From: Desulfobacteraceae bacterium
GTDB taxonomy: Bacteria; Desulfobacterota; Desulfobacteria; Desulfobacterales; UBA5852
Direction: 5' to 3'
Length of the DNA stretch: 64,000 bases
NCBI GenBank assembly: GCA_014237395.1
Contig: JABZFP010000007.1
Span: forward strand, 164,367 to 228,366
The notes below the pieces were generated by a model that was not told where the DNA came from, made no database searches, and worked only from the letters and a program-made list of their open reading frames with translations. Made by a program: the position numbers and the translations under genes. This document shows, one piece after another, positions 28,176 through 36,067 of the stretch. The stretch's first letter is position 1. The number at the start of each line of letters is the position of its first letter.

Positions 28176-28205
28176 GGGATCTCCCGAATGATTAGCGGTT
28201 TCGCA

Positions 28206-28634
28206 TCAGCGCGACGCCAGCGTCTGGCGATGCGCGGTATGTTTCTTGCCGATGAGTTTCAGGGCGCGGGCCACCTCGGGCAAGGCTTTGATTTTCTCCA
28301 TCGCGGCCCGGTAGAAAGCTTCGGCGGTTTCCTCGATCTGGCGGGCGTCGGCGAGAACTGCATCCAGGGGCCGGCCGGCCGGATCGGCATATGTCTTGAC
28401 GTACGGGGCGCGATAGAAATCCCGGATCTGTTCCAGGATCATCTCCGTGACATTTTCGCGCCGGGTGCGTTGAATCGTCTGGATCTGCTTGCGGCCGTCC
28501 TTGACAAACTGTTGGAACTGCGCGGCATGCGCCGCGCAGGCCGGGTTGCCTGCGGCACCTTCATAGAAGGCGATGCCCAGGCGTTCCAGCTCTTCCGCAA
28601 ACGTCAGAATGCTGCCGAAATTGTTGAGCGGCAT
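28206..28634 (-). CDS. Ferritin-like four-helix protein
   Basis: A 142-residue, almost wholly helical protein. FAEELERLGIAFYE near the start and RQIEETAEAFYRAAMEKI near residue 100 carry spaced Glu residues like the diiron-binding helices of rubrerythrin or ferritin-like domains, but some expected His ligands are not obvious. It has no rubredoxin-type Cys tail. It sits between the dehydrogenase and the aminotransferase, 30 bases from the latter, so it is surely cotranscribed. Its role there is unclear; oxygen or peroxide protection of the pathway is speculation. Confidence 0.6.
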   Translation of the reverse strand: MPLNNFGSILTFAEELERLGIAFYEGAAGNPACAAHAAQFQQFVKDGRKQIQTIQRTRRENVTEMILEQIRDFYRAPYVKTYADPAGRPLDAVLADARQIEETAEAFYRAAMEKIKALPEVARALKLIGKKHTAHRQTLASR

Positions 28635-28687
28635 AAATTTCTCCTTAAAGGTCAGGGGCGGTCAGCGCCCGGACCGTCGATCTTATA

Positions 28688-30142
28688 TTAGAACCAGCGT
28701 TCGATGACCACTTTGGTGTCGGTGAAGAACTGGAAAATCTCCTGTCCGTGGCCCTTGATGTCGCCGAACATGGAATTGCCGGCCCCGCCGAAGGGGAAAA
28801 AGCTCATTGGCGCGGCGATGCCGATGTTGATGCCGATCATGCTGGGCTTGACCCGGTATTTGAAGTCACGTGCCACCGCGCCGCTGGCGGTATAGAGGCA
28901 GGCCGCGTTGGCAAAACCGCGGGAATTCACCAGATCGACGACCGCATCGAGGTCCGGCGCCCGCACGATGCTGACCACCGGGCCGAAGATTTCCTCACGG
29001 GCAATGGTCATGTCCGGGGTTACCCGGTCAAATACGGTGGGGCCGACAAAAAAGCCGCCGGGCCGTTCCGGGTCCGTGTAATCACGGCCGTCCAGGACCA
29101 GTTCGGCGCCTTCCGCGATGCCCTTTTCGATATAGCCCAGGACCCGTTCGCGGTGGGCGGCACTGATCAGGGGGCCCATAAAGGTTTGTTCGTCCAGACC
29201 GTCGCCGACCTTCATCTCCCGGGCGGCGGCAATAAATTCGTCCCGCAGCCGATCGGCGACATCGCCCACCGGTACCAGAATCGATCCGGACAGGCAGCGC
29301 TGGCCGGTGCAGCCGAAAAAGGAGGTGACCAGGGAGGGCATGGCAGCCTTCAGATCGGCATCCGGCATGATGGCGACGATGTTTTTGGCGCCGCCCAAGG
29401 CTTGCACCCGTTTGCCGGTTTCACCACACCGTTTGTAGATATACTTGGCGGTGGGGGTCGATCCGACAAAGGAAATGCCTTCGATGTCCGGATGGTCCAG
29501 CAGGGCGTTGACCACGTCCCGGGAGCCATGCACCATGTTGACCACGCCTTCGGGAAACCCGATCTCGTCGATGATGTCGAAGACTTTGGTCTGGGTCATG
29601 GGGACCTGTTCGGAGGGTTTCAATACAAAGGTGTTGCCTGCCACCAGGGCATAGGGCAGGAACCACCACGGCACCATGGCCGGAAAATTGTAAGGGGCGA
29701 TGGCGGCAAAAACGCCCATGGGCTGGCGATGGCCGTAGCAGTCGATGCCCTTGGCAATGTCTTCCAGGGTGTAGCCGCACATCAAGGTGGTGACCCCGGT
29801 GGCATGCTCCACGTTTTCGATCATGCGCCGCACTTCGCCACGGGCTTCGTCGATAGCTTTGCCGTGTTCGGTGGTGAGGGTGCGGGCGATGTCTTCGAAC
29901 TGCTCTTCAAAGGCTTCCTTGAGACGGAACAGATAGCGTGCCCGTGTCAGGGGAGGGGTCGCCCGCCATTCCGGGTAGGCCTCCCGGGCGGCGGCAACCG
30001 CCATGTCGACATCGTTGCGGTCGCTGTATGGGACCGTGGCAATTTTTGTGCCGGTGGCGGGGTTCCAGATGTCGCCGGTCTGTTGGGATCCGGATGCGAC
30101 CCATTCGCCATTGATGTAGTTTTTAATCAAGGAGTCGGGCAT
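28688..30142 (-). CDS. mmsA: Methylmalonate/malonate-semialdehyde dehydrogenase (CoA-acylating)
   Basis: A 484-residue aldehyde dehydrogenase of the MmsA/IolA subfamily. Marks are FINGEW-like INGEWVAS, AIAPYNFPAMVPWWF, KPSEQVPMT, the NAD-binding GISFVGSTPTA and the catalytic Cys in GCTGQRC near residue 283, followed by the conserved PMSFFPFGGAGNSMFGD end. The family oxidises (methyl)malonate semialdehyde to propionyl- or acetyl-CoA with release of CO2. GAGGT lies seven bases before the ATG. It is the first gene of the operon with the ferritin-like and aminotransferase genes, and divergent from an Lrp regulator. Confidence 0.92.
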   Translation of the reverse strand: MPDSLIKNYINGEWVASGSQQTGDIWNPATGTKIATVPYSDRNDVDMAVAAAREAYPEWRATPPLTRARYLFRLKEAFEEQFEDIARTLTTEHGKAIDEARGEVRRMIENVEHATGVTTLMCGYTLEDIAKGIDCYGHRQPMGVFAAIAPYNFPAMVPWWFLPYALVAGNTFVLKPSEQVPMTQTKVFDIIDEIGFPEGVVNMVHGSRDVVNALLDHPDIEGISFVGSTPTAKYIYKRCGETGKRVQALGGAKNIVAIMPDADLKAAMPSLVTSFFGCTGQRCLSGSILVPVGDVADRLRDEFIAAAREMKVGDGLDEQTFMGPLISAAHRERVLGYIEKGIAEGAELVLDGRDYTDPERPGGFFVGPTVFDRVTPDMTIAREEIFGPVVSIVRAPDLDAVVDLVNSRGFANAACLYTASGAVARDFKYRVKPSMIGINIGIAAPMSFFPFGGAGNSMFGDIKGHGQEIFQFFTDTKVVIERWF

Positions 30143-30190
30143 GGTTTAGACCTCGTTGTTTTGAAATGGATAATGAGTGTGGAAAGCATC

Positions 30191-30218
30191 GTATCAAACC
30201 GAAGATTGCGCTTGATAC
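30191..30218. promoter_or_regulatory. Dyad in the mmsA/lrp intergenic region
   Basis: GTATCAA and its complement TTGATAC are separated by 14 bases, between the divergent mmsA and Lrp genes. The spacing suits an Lrp- or helix-turn-helix dimer site. Confidence 0.45.
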
Positions 30219-30254
30219 AACGATATTCGCAATCCATAACTCTGTAAAAAACGT

Positions 30255-30267
30255 ATGTCAATAAAAA
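30255..30267 (+). promoter_or_regulatory. Shared Lrp-locus motif, copy 1
   Basis: ATGTCAATAAAAA occurs here and again at 32325-32337, each time between an Lrp gene and a divergent metabolic gene. At the second locus it is half of a perfect palindrome. Confidence 0.45.
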
Positions 30268-30396
30268 ACACTTGCAATAAATCGAATATTCTATAATTAA
30301 GCATAAAAAACTGCGAATCTGGCAGCTGCGCCAGCGAAACAATGCGGCAGGGGGTTGCCGGTGACGAATCGAGATACCTGGGGAGGTCGTAAAACC

Positions 30397-30882
30397 ATGA
30401 AGAAACGTCCATCATCACAGAGAAAACGCGGACTGGATCCGGTAGATTGCGAGATGATCGCGCTGCTGCAAAAGGACGGGCGGATTCCCAATACGGAAAT
30501 TGCCAAAAAACTGGGGATTTCCGAGGCCACCGTCCGGACCCGTCTGAACCGCCTGATTGCGGAAGAATACATTCAGATCGTGGCCGTCAGCAACCCGCTC
30601 AAACTGGGTTTCGATATCGTGGGCATCATCCGCATCCAGGTGGATATCAAAAAAATCAAACGCATCACCGCGGAACTGCGCAAGATCAAGGCCCTGTGGT
30701 TCATCGTCCAGGGAACCGGCGGCTCCGACATCTACACCGAGTTCGTGGCCCGTTCGATCGATGAACTCAACCATATGCTCTACGAACAAATCAACACGAT
30801 CGATGGTGTTATCCGCACCGAGACATCCTTGATTCTCAAATACATCAAACGCGACTACGATTGGGGCACCGGAATGGATTGA
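30397..30882 (+). CDS. Lrp/AsnC-family regulator 1
   Basis: A 161-residue regulator with an N-terminal helix-turn-helix (LQKDGRIPNTEIAKKLGISEATVRTRLNRL) and a C-terminal RAM-type effector domain. The end DYDWGTGMD resembles that of the second Lrp in this window (TWDYGTGWD), and the two are clearly paralogues. I start at the ATG at 30397, with GGGAGG upstream, rather than the TTG at 30355. It is divergent from mmsA, so control of the amino-acid catabolic operon, probably by an amino acid, is likely (inference). Confidence 0.9.
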   Translation: MKKRPSSQRKRGLDPVDCEMIALLQKDGRIPNTEIAKKLGISEATVRTRLNRLIAEEYIQIVAVSNPLKLGFDIVGIIRIQVDIKKIKRITAELRKIKALWFIVQGTGGSDIYTEFVARSIDELNHMLYEQINTIDGVIRTETSLILKYIKRDYDWGTGMD

Positions 30883-30915
30883 CCCTCGTGTCCGACATGC
30901 CGCACACGGGGGGCG

Positions 30916-30933
30916 ACAGGGGGAAACCCCTGT
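30916..30933. terminator. Hairpin between convergent lrp and saccharopine-dehydrogenase-like genes
   Basis: ACAGGGG-GAAA-CCCCTGT is a 7-bp stem with a GNRA-type tetraloop and no T-run. It lies between two convergent stops and may act as a two-way barrier. Confidence 0.4.
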
Positions 30934-30996
30934 GGAGACGCCCTTGTGCGGGGCGGCTCCACAGATGGGGCTAACTTCAATTGGCCTGCGAGGCGA

Positions 30997-32220
30997 TCAG
31001 GCGACCGGGCTCTCCGAGAGGGCGTCCACCGTGACATCCAGTTCGGCCAGTTCCTGGAAGCAATATTCCCGGGCATCATCACCGAGTTGCTCCGGAACGA
31101 ACAGCCCTTTTTCCGTAAAAACATCTTCCACCATCATTTTGACGAACACGGCGGCGCATTGACCGGTCAGATAGGCTTCGTGGCTGAGGCCGGATTTTTC
31201 GAAGGACTCCACCAGCCCCGGCGCATTGACATAGGAGTCGATGCGGATGGGTTTGTCGTCCCGGGTGCCGTCCACCCGGACCAGGAAAGCGCCTTGTTCC
31301 TTGATGCCCCCCCGGTCGATGATGGCTTTGATCTCGTCCGGGTATTTGGGTGCCGGCGGGCACAGGTGAAGCACCAGGTCCCGCGGGACGATGGTGGTGC
31401 CGTCCACATTGACCGGGTCCTGGGATAGCAGGCCCATTTTAAAGAGGATTTCGCTGAGTTCCACACCGGAGCCGCCGTATTTGAAGTCCACATTGCGGAC
31501 CCCCTTCAACACCTGGTCCGCCAGCAGGCCCATGGTAACGGGCTCGTCATGTTCGTGGTCGACCATCCGGACTTTGCGCTCGATGCCGCGCAGTTTGATT
31601 TTTATCGGCCGGCTGAAAGGCTTGTCCTGAACATGTTTTCCGTTCTCATAGCGGAAGGTTTTGTATGCCATGTCCCCGAAAGCGACTTCGGGCGACCACC
31701 AGAAGGGGGTGAAGCGGTTGGTCCAGACCCCCTCGTAGACATAGATGCCGATGGTGTCGCAGCTGTCCATTTGCTCCACGGATTCCCGGGCGATGACATT
31801 GGCGATTCCGGGTGCCGACCCGCAGCCGACGAGTGCGGTCAGTCCCTTTTCCTTGAACTTGGGATGCCAGTCCGAAAAGAGGCGCTGGTAGCTTTCCACA
31901 AAGCCGATATCCTCCATGGGGCCAGCCATGTCGAAATAGGAGGCGTTCACGGCCAGGGCGGCTTCCATGATCACGAGGTTGTACTCCAGCGGCAGCCCGT
32001 TGACGATCAAATCGCACCCCCGGGCGGCGTCGATCACATGGTTGACATCGCTGGCATCGATCTGGATGGCCTTGGCTTTTTTCAACGTGCTGCCCAGGGC
32101 CTCGGCCGCCTTCTGGTCATAGTCCGCACAGATGATTTCAGAAACACCCTCGGTTTCGTCCAGCCGCTTGGCAATGGTACTTCCCTGGGCACCTACGCCG
32201 ATAACAATGATCTTTTTCAC
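30997..32220 (-). CDS. Saccharopine dehydrogenase-like oxidoreductase
   Basis: A 407-residue NAD(P)-dependent enzyme. The Rossmann start KKIIVIGVGAQGSTIAKRL, the QIDASDVNHV segment, GLPLEYN and FDMAGPMEDIG fit the saccharopine dehydrogenase / carboxynorspermidine-type family. GCGSAPGIANVIARE near residue 150 is a hallmark. The best start is the GTG at 32220 with GAGAGGGA upstream; the frame continues 42 codons further, but that leader is not Rossmann-like. It is divergent from a second Lrp regulator and convergent with the first. It probably acts on an amino acid or opine-type imine, and lysine or diamino-acid metabolism is possible. Confidence 0.85.
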   Translation of the reverse strand: MKKIIVIGVGAQGSTIAKRLDETEGVSEIICADYDQKAAEALGSTLKKAKAIQIDASDVNHVIDAARGCDLIVNGLPLEYNLVIMEAALAVNASYFDMAGPMEDIGFVESYQRLFSDWHPKFKEKGLTALVGCGSAPGIANVIARESVEQMDSCDTIGIYVYEGVWTNRFTPFWWSPEVAFGDMAYKTFRYENGKHVQDKPFSRPIKIKLRGIERKVRMVDHEHDEPVTMGLLADQVLKGVRNVDFKYGGSGVELSEILFKMGLLSQDPVNVDGTTIVPRDLVLHLCPPAPKYPDEIKAIIDRGGIKEQGAFLVRVDGTRDDKPIRIDSYVNAPGLVESFEKSGLSHEAYLTGQCAAVFVKMMVEDVFTEKGLFVPEQLGDDAREYCFQELAELDVTVDALSESPVA

Positions 32221-32325
32221 ATTCCCTCTCTTTGTTGAAGTGGCTTCGATATGGGCGCTTGTGCCGCGCACGATCGAAGAGATGATTGATTTATTCGATT
32301 GTACGTTAACCAGTTGAATAGCTAA

Positions 32326-32345
32326 TGTCAATAAAAATATTGACA
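32326..32345. promoter_or_regulatory. Palindromic operator between saccharopine-dehydrogenase-like and lrp 2 genes
   Basis: TGTCAATA-AAAA-TATTGACA is a perfect 8-bp dyad with a 4-base spacer in an AT-rich divergent promoter region. Its left half is part of the 13-mer shared with the lrp 1 region. Confidence 0.6.
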
Positions 32346-32449
32346 AATTAAGCGGAAAACAATAAAATTATATGAAAATTTAGTGGAAAACAATTATTAC
32401 AACCGAATATATATTAAAGGTAAGCTTGCCTTACCCATGAGGAAGAAAA

Positions 32450-32947
32450 ATGGCATCTCCCAGCACCCCTCTGGATGCGGTGGATCGCGGCATGATCCGG
32501 TTACTCCAAAAAGACGGCCGGATGCCCATTGTCCAACTGGCCAAAGAGATGAAAATTTCGGAAACCACCGCCCGGACGCGGCTGAAACGCTTGATCCAGG
32601 AAGAAATTATCAACGTGGTGGCGGTCAGCAACCCGATCAAACTGGGTTTCGAGATCATCGGCAACCTGAAATTGAACATCGATCTCAAAAAGAAAGACGC
32701 CATTCTGGAGCGCCTCAAGACCATCGACCAATTGAACTACATCGCCCTGACCACGGGTGGTGCGGACCTCGACGTTGAATTCATCGCCCGCTCCCTGGAT
32801 GAATTCAAGGCCCTCATCTTCGACCATATCTGCAAAATCGACGGCGTGAATTCCTCCGAGGCATCCCTGATCGTTGAAATCGTCAAGAACACCTGGGATT
32901 ATGGTACGGGGTGGGATCAACGAACCGCTTCCCTCCCCACCGACTAA
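32450..32947 (+). CDS. Lrp/AsnC-family regulator 2
   Basis: A 165-residue paralogue of the Lrp at 30397. The DNA-binding half (LQKDGRMPIVQLAKEMKISETTARTRLKRL) and the terminal VEIVKNTWDYGTGWD match it closely, while the linker differs. Family members form octamers and wrap DNA, sensing amino acids. It is divergent from the saccharopine-dehydrogenase-like gene with the perfect TGTCAATA palindrome between them, so direct control is likely. The ATG at 32450 follows GAGGAAGAAA. Confidence 0.9.
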   Translation: MASPSTPLDAVDRGMIRLLQKDGRMPIVQLAKEMKISETTARTRLKRLIQEEIINVVAVSNPIKLGFEIIGNLKLNIDLKKKDAILERLKTIDQLNYIALTTGGADLDVEFIARSLDEFKALIFDHICKIDGVNSSEASLIVEIVKNTWDYGTGWDQRTASLPTD

Positions 32948-33600
32948 TTCTGCAGGGTACAGGGAAAGCCTGTCGGCGTAGCATCAGAACGCACACTTTG
33001 CAGGGCGGGATATTTGAAACCGGCGATAACCGCCGGCATCGGTGATGAAATTTACGGCAGGATCAGTCTGCTATCGACTGCATTGCGCGATTTTTTCAGG
33101 AAATTATTCTTTGCTTTCATACGCATCGTGGATGTATGTGGTTTAGCAGGCTTACATATAGTGGCACGCCATCTTTAACGGAAAAGAAAAACCAATGAAG
33201 GCTATCTACCTGCCTTATTGGAGCGCCGTTGGGGTATGCGTATATGCGGATCAGCAAATAACCCCGTGTAAATTGGGCATGTTGGAACAAGCCACCGGGA
33301 GCATGGAAATGTCCAAAAGGGGGCGAAGCGCGGAGATTGCCGCATAATCCAGGGTGATACGCGCAGCGCACAATGAAACGAATTGCTTTTTTTTATAGAA
33401 TATTCGGGTTAGGCTGGCCTTGGGCCGTGAGACGCGCCCGGCATAGCACCGGACAAGGTGCCTAAAACAATCCTCTCCCTCCGGTGTCTTCTGATTTGAC
33501 CAGGGCGAGCGAATCCAATATTCTGACGGCAATCGGACCGACAGTCAGGCTTCGGGAAACGCCTAAGCACCCGGTCCAGCGGGATCGGCGAATACGGCAA
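32948..33600. other. Noncoding interval, nothing identified
   Basis: About 650 bases between lrp 2 and the endonuclease-like gene. I see no family-like frame, tRNA or clear terminator. Small inverted repeats such as GCACC/GGTGC near 33446-33461 are not convincing. The base composition shifts toward AT, which may mark a boundary of acquired DNA. Confidence 0.4.
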
Positions 33601-33617
33601 TAACTTTACCAAAGTTA
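33601..33617. promoter_or_regulatory. Dyad just upstream of the endonuclease-like gene
   Basis: TAACTTT-ACC-AAAGTTA is a perfect 7-bp dyad with a 3-base spacer, ending 11 bases before the TTG start. The position fits an operator or a translational control hairpin. Confidence 0.5.
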
Positions 33618-33628
33618 GGATACTAGTT

Positions 33629-34207
33629 TTGATACGCCTTAAGCCACAAGACCTAAGAGGCAAAGATGTCGGAGCGGCCAAAGAGTTTCCGGACTTAACC
33701 AGTGACCTGATAAACCTCGCCAACCATTTATCCAAAGCCACCACCCGTAAAAAGCTGGGCAACCCTGCATTGGCTATCGAAGAATTCGAGGGCAAGACCT
33801 TCGAAGAGTGGGCGTATTTCTACGACCAAAAACGTCCCGGCGCCCTGGATACGGCCAGTCAGGAAATATACAGCGCCATAGAAAAGCTGCGCAAAGCTCT
33901 GGAGTTGGTGGACGAGGACCTGGTACGGCATTGGGTGGAGGAAGCCGTTCTCAAACGCACCTATGCCGCCTGGCGCATCCAAGAAACCATTCTCAGGCAC
34001 ATCGCCAAACTTCAGGGTAAGCCTTTCCGGCAGGCCGATGACCAGGAAAGCGAAGCGGGCATCGATGGCTTTATTGATGAGTGTCCCTTCAGCGTCCGTC
34101 CGGTCAGCCATTACTTCAAGGGCCCACCGGAGGAACAGGACACACAGGTGGCTGTGGTGTATTTCGAAAAGGACAAAAGAGGCCTTAAAGTCTATTACGA
34201 CCTATGA
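33629..34207 (+). CDS. MjaI-like type II restriction endonuclease (putative)
   Basis: A 192-residue protein. Its layout, a LINLANHLSKATTR start, an EEFEGKTFEEWAYFY segment, then a helical region (VDEDLVRHWVEEAVLKRTY) and GIDGFIDECPFSVRP near residue 155, matches my memory of the MjaI family of CTAG-cutting endonucleases. That is recognition by pattern, not by search. In the nuclease core the ID, about nine residues, then SVRP arrangement resembles a PD-(D/E)XK site with Arg where Lys would be expected. The start is a TTG with AGGA eight bases upstream. Its stop overlaps the next start by four bases. No DNA methyltransferase is adjacent, which is odd for a restriction gene. Confidence 0.55.
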   Translation: MIRLKPQDLRGKDVGAAKEFPDLTSDLINLANHLSKATTRKKLGNPALAIEEFEGKTFEEWAYFYDQKRPGALDTASQEIYSAIEKLRKALELVDEDLVRHWVEEAVLKRTYAAWRIQETILRHIAKLQGKPFRQADDQESEAGIDGFIDECPFSVRPVSHYFKGPPEEQDTQVAVVYFEKDKRGLKVYYDL

Positions 34208-34971
34208 CTGGCGTGCAACACCCGGAAAAATATAGCGCCGACCCCAGAGTATCGGCCGGCATTATCAAGAAAGCCCAGTCTTTCCCGGAAGTGCTGGCCG
34301 GAATCGCAAGCCTCGACATTCTTCGAGAAAGCCCCAGCCATTTAGCGAACGTTGATGTGGGCTGGAAGGATGGCCCCCAATACGAAAACGTGGCGCACGA
34401 GGAATGGCCAAAGCATGCCCGGTCGGTTTTGGTGCTGGCCTTGGGGCACCCCCGTCAGAAACCAAAATTGGACTGGTGGGACGGTAAAGGAACCGCCGGC
34501 AACCGGGTGCTGATGTCAGTTGCCAAGCAGCTTAAACAATGGTTCGGGGAAAAATTGGGACAGCCGGCCCACCCCCTGCCCTACCATGTTGAAAAAGGGG
34601 GTGTGTTTCTTAAAGACGCTGCTGTCCTGGCAGGTTTGGGCATCATAGGCAAAAACAACCTTCTGGTGACGCCGGAGTTCGGCCCCAGGGTGCGGTTGAG
34701 GGCCATGTTTCTGGAGTGGAGTTTAGTCCCCACCGGCCCCATAGACTGGTTTGACCCCTGCGAGGAATGTTCTGCGCCCTGCCGGCAAGCTTGCCCTCAA
34801 AAGGCCTATGCAAGCGGGTTTTACGCCAGAGGAAGCTGCATGGTGCAGATGGAGAGCGACCGAACCAATCCCGTATGGGATGATTCAGATGGTTCGAAAC
34901 AGAGTATGGTGCGCTATTGCCGGCAGTGTGAATTGGCCTGCCCTGTAGGAGCCTGGCCCCAAGGAGGTTAG
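34204..34971 (+). CDS. QueG-like iron-sulfur reductase (short form)
   Basis: A 255-residue protein related to epoxyqueuosine reductase. VFLKDAAVLAGLGIIGKNNLLVTPEFGPRVRLRAM is the typical central block (given here only as its key part LAGLGIIGKN plus GPRVRLR), and CEECSAPCRQACP with CRQCELACPVG supply two 4Fe-4S sites. QueG uses cobalamin and these clusters to reduce epoxyqueuosine in tRNA. This form is about 120 residues shorter than standard QueG and lacks the HEAT-like tail, so another substrate is possible. The ATG overlaps the endonuclease-like stop (ATGA), implying linked translation. Confidence 0.8.
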   Translation: MTGVQHPEKYSADPRVSAGIIKKAQSFPEVLAGIASLDILRESPSHLANVDVGWKDGPQYENVAHEEWPKHARSVLVLALGHPRQKPKLDWWDGKGTAGNRVLMSVAKQLKQWFGEKLGQPAHPLPYHVEKGGVFLKDAAVLAGLGIIGKNNLLVTPEFGPRVRLRAMFLEWSLVPTGPIDWFDPCEECSAPCRQACPQKAYASGFYARGSCMVQMESDRTNPVWDDSDGSKQSMVRYCRQCELACPVGAWPQGG

Positions 34972-34989
34972 CATTCTTGGAGGCGCATG

Positions 34990-35277
34990 ATGGAGAAAAT
35001 GAGGCTCGTTAGGTGGAGATCATATCTTACCAGGAAGCTGATGCGGGATACCTTAAGGAAAATCGGTTTTCATTTTGAAATCGACAATGACAGCATCCGC
35101 GACAGCGTGATGGGACGAATGCGGAAGAAATTGGCCGGGCATCGCACGCTGCGCATCCGGCTGGATAAAGTAGAAGCATCAATATTAAAACGCCAAAAGC
35201 GGATTCAACCTCTTCCCATGGTCAAGGTTTGCAAACGTTATTTGCCGGTGCCCGCTTTTGCTATTCTTCAGCGTTAA
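34990..35277 (+). CDS. Small basic protein, unknown
   Basis: A 95-residue, very Lys/Arg-rich frame that starts 18 bases after the QueG-like gene, with GGAGG six bases before the ATG. It is mostly helical in appearance (LVRWRSYLTRKLMRDTLRK), with no motif that I recognise. The spacing and ribosome site suggest a third gene of the endonuclease-QueG unit; a nucleic-acid-binding role would fit the charge but is speculation. Confidence 0.4.
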   Translation: MEKMRLVRWRSYLTRKLMRDTLRKIGFHFEIDNDSIRDSVMGRMRKKLAGHRTLRIRLDKVEASILKRQKRIQPLPMVKVCKRYLPVPAFAILQR

Positions 35278-36067
35278 AATGCTTCTTTGTTATAACTGAA
35301 CCCCGTTATACTTCTTGGGAAAATGGACGATCATGCATGCGTTCAGTCCATTTCCGACTATTTTTCCGGTTGCATTTGTCTGCGCTTTGTCGTATATCTT
35401 CTATCCATATCGGCGGTTTGAATCGGTAGGTGATTGTCACAGAGCCGGTTTATAGCGTCGATCACTCACGGCATCGCGCCGATATGGGGATGCTTTAGAA
35501 GCAATAACTCGCCAATGAGATTTTCGTAATTTTTCAATTGTAGCAAAGGGAGAACTTTTATCACCCCTGCAATTTTGCGTCGGTTGACTTTGACAGTACC
35601 TACTTGACCGGCCGCATCCTTACTCTCCTTTGCGCCGTATCGCTGGGTTTCTTCCAGGTCGAGCGGCAACATGCAGCAGGTTTCAACAGACAGCCCATCG
35701 ACGTCACTAATGGCTGGTTCGAAGGATGCAGCCCCGCTGCAATAGGCGACCCAATCCGCCTGCTCTATTAAGCAGATATTCAGATCAAGCAATGGAGAAC
35801 CATGCCATAACGATAGCGTTGTGGTCCTGCGCCCAAGGCTGCTGTTTTCAAATTTGATCGGAATTGATTTGCTATAAGTACTTACTCGGGTGTCCCGCGC
35901 GGCGTAACGTTAACTTTGGATCAAGGGCAGACCATCATCGTTCATGGGACTCTAAAATAGGATTATTCTGGATCTCTCCGAAAGGAGATATCAGACTGAT
36001 TGTTGTGTTTCGATACTACCGGTTATTCTATGTCAATTTCAACAACCCGTTTACCAAGGAGGCCGTA
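35278..36067. other. Long leader or intergenic region before the polyamine operon
   Basis: About 790 bases without a convincing gene. On minus, one frame stays open from about 35900 to 35466 and reads protein-like in part (for example LPLDLEETQRYGAK and LLQLKNYENLIGELLLL), with only a weak TTG start. It may be a small orphan or a gene remnant. I see no terminator for the upstream unit and no clear promoter. Confidence 0.35.

Noticed and set aside
28748..30247. Plus-strand frame of 499 codons
   Set aside because: Antisense of mmsA; composition rich in Gly/His, no motif.
33629..34971. Frameshifted fragments of a larger gene
   Set aside because: Both genes have complete, separate domain patterns and a standard ATGA overlap.
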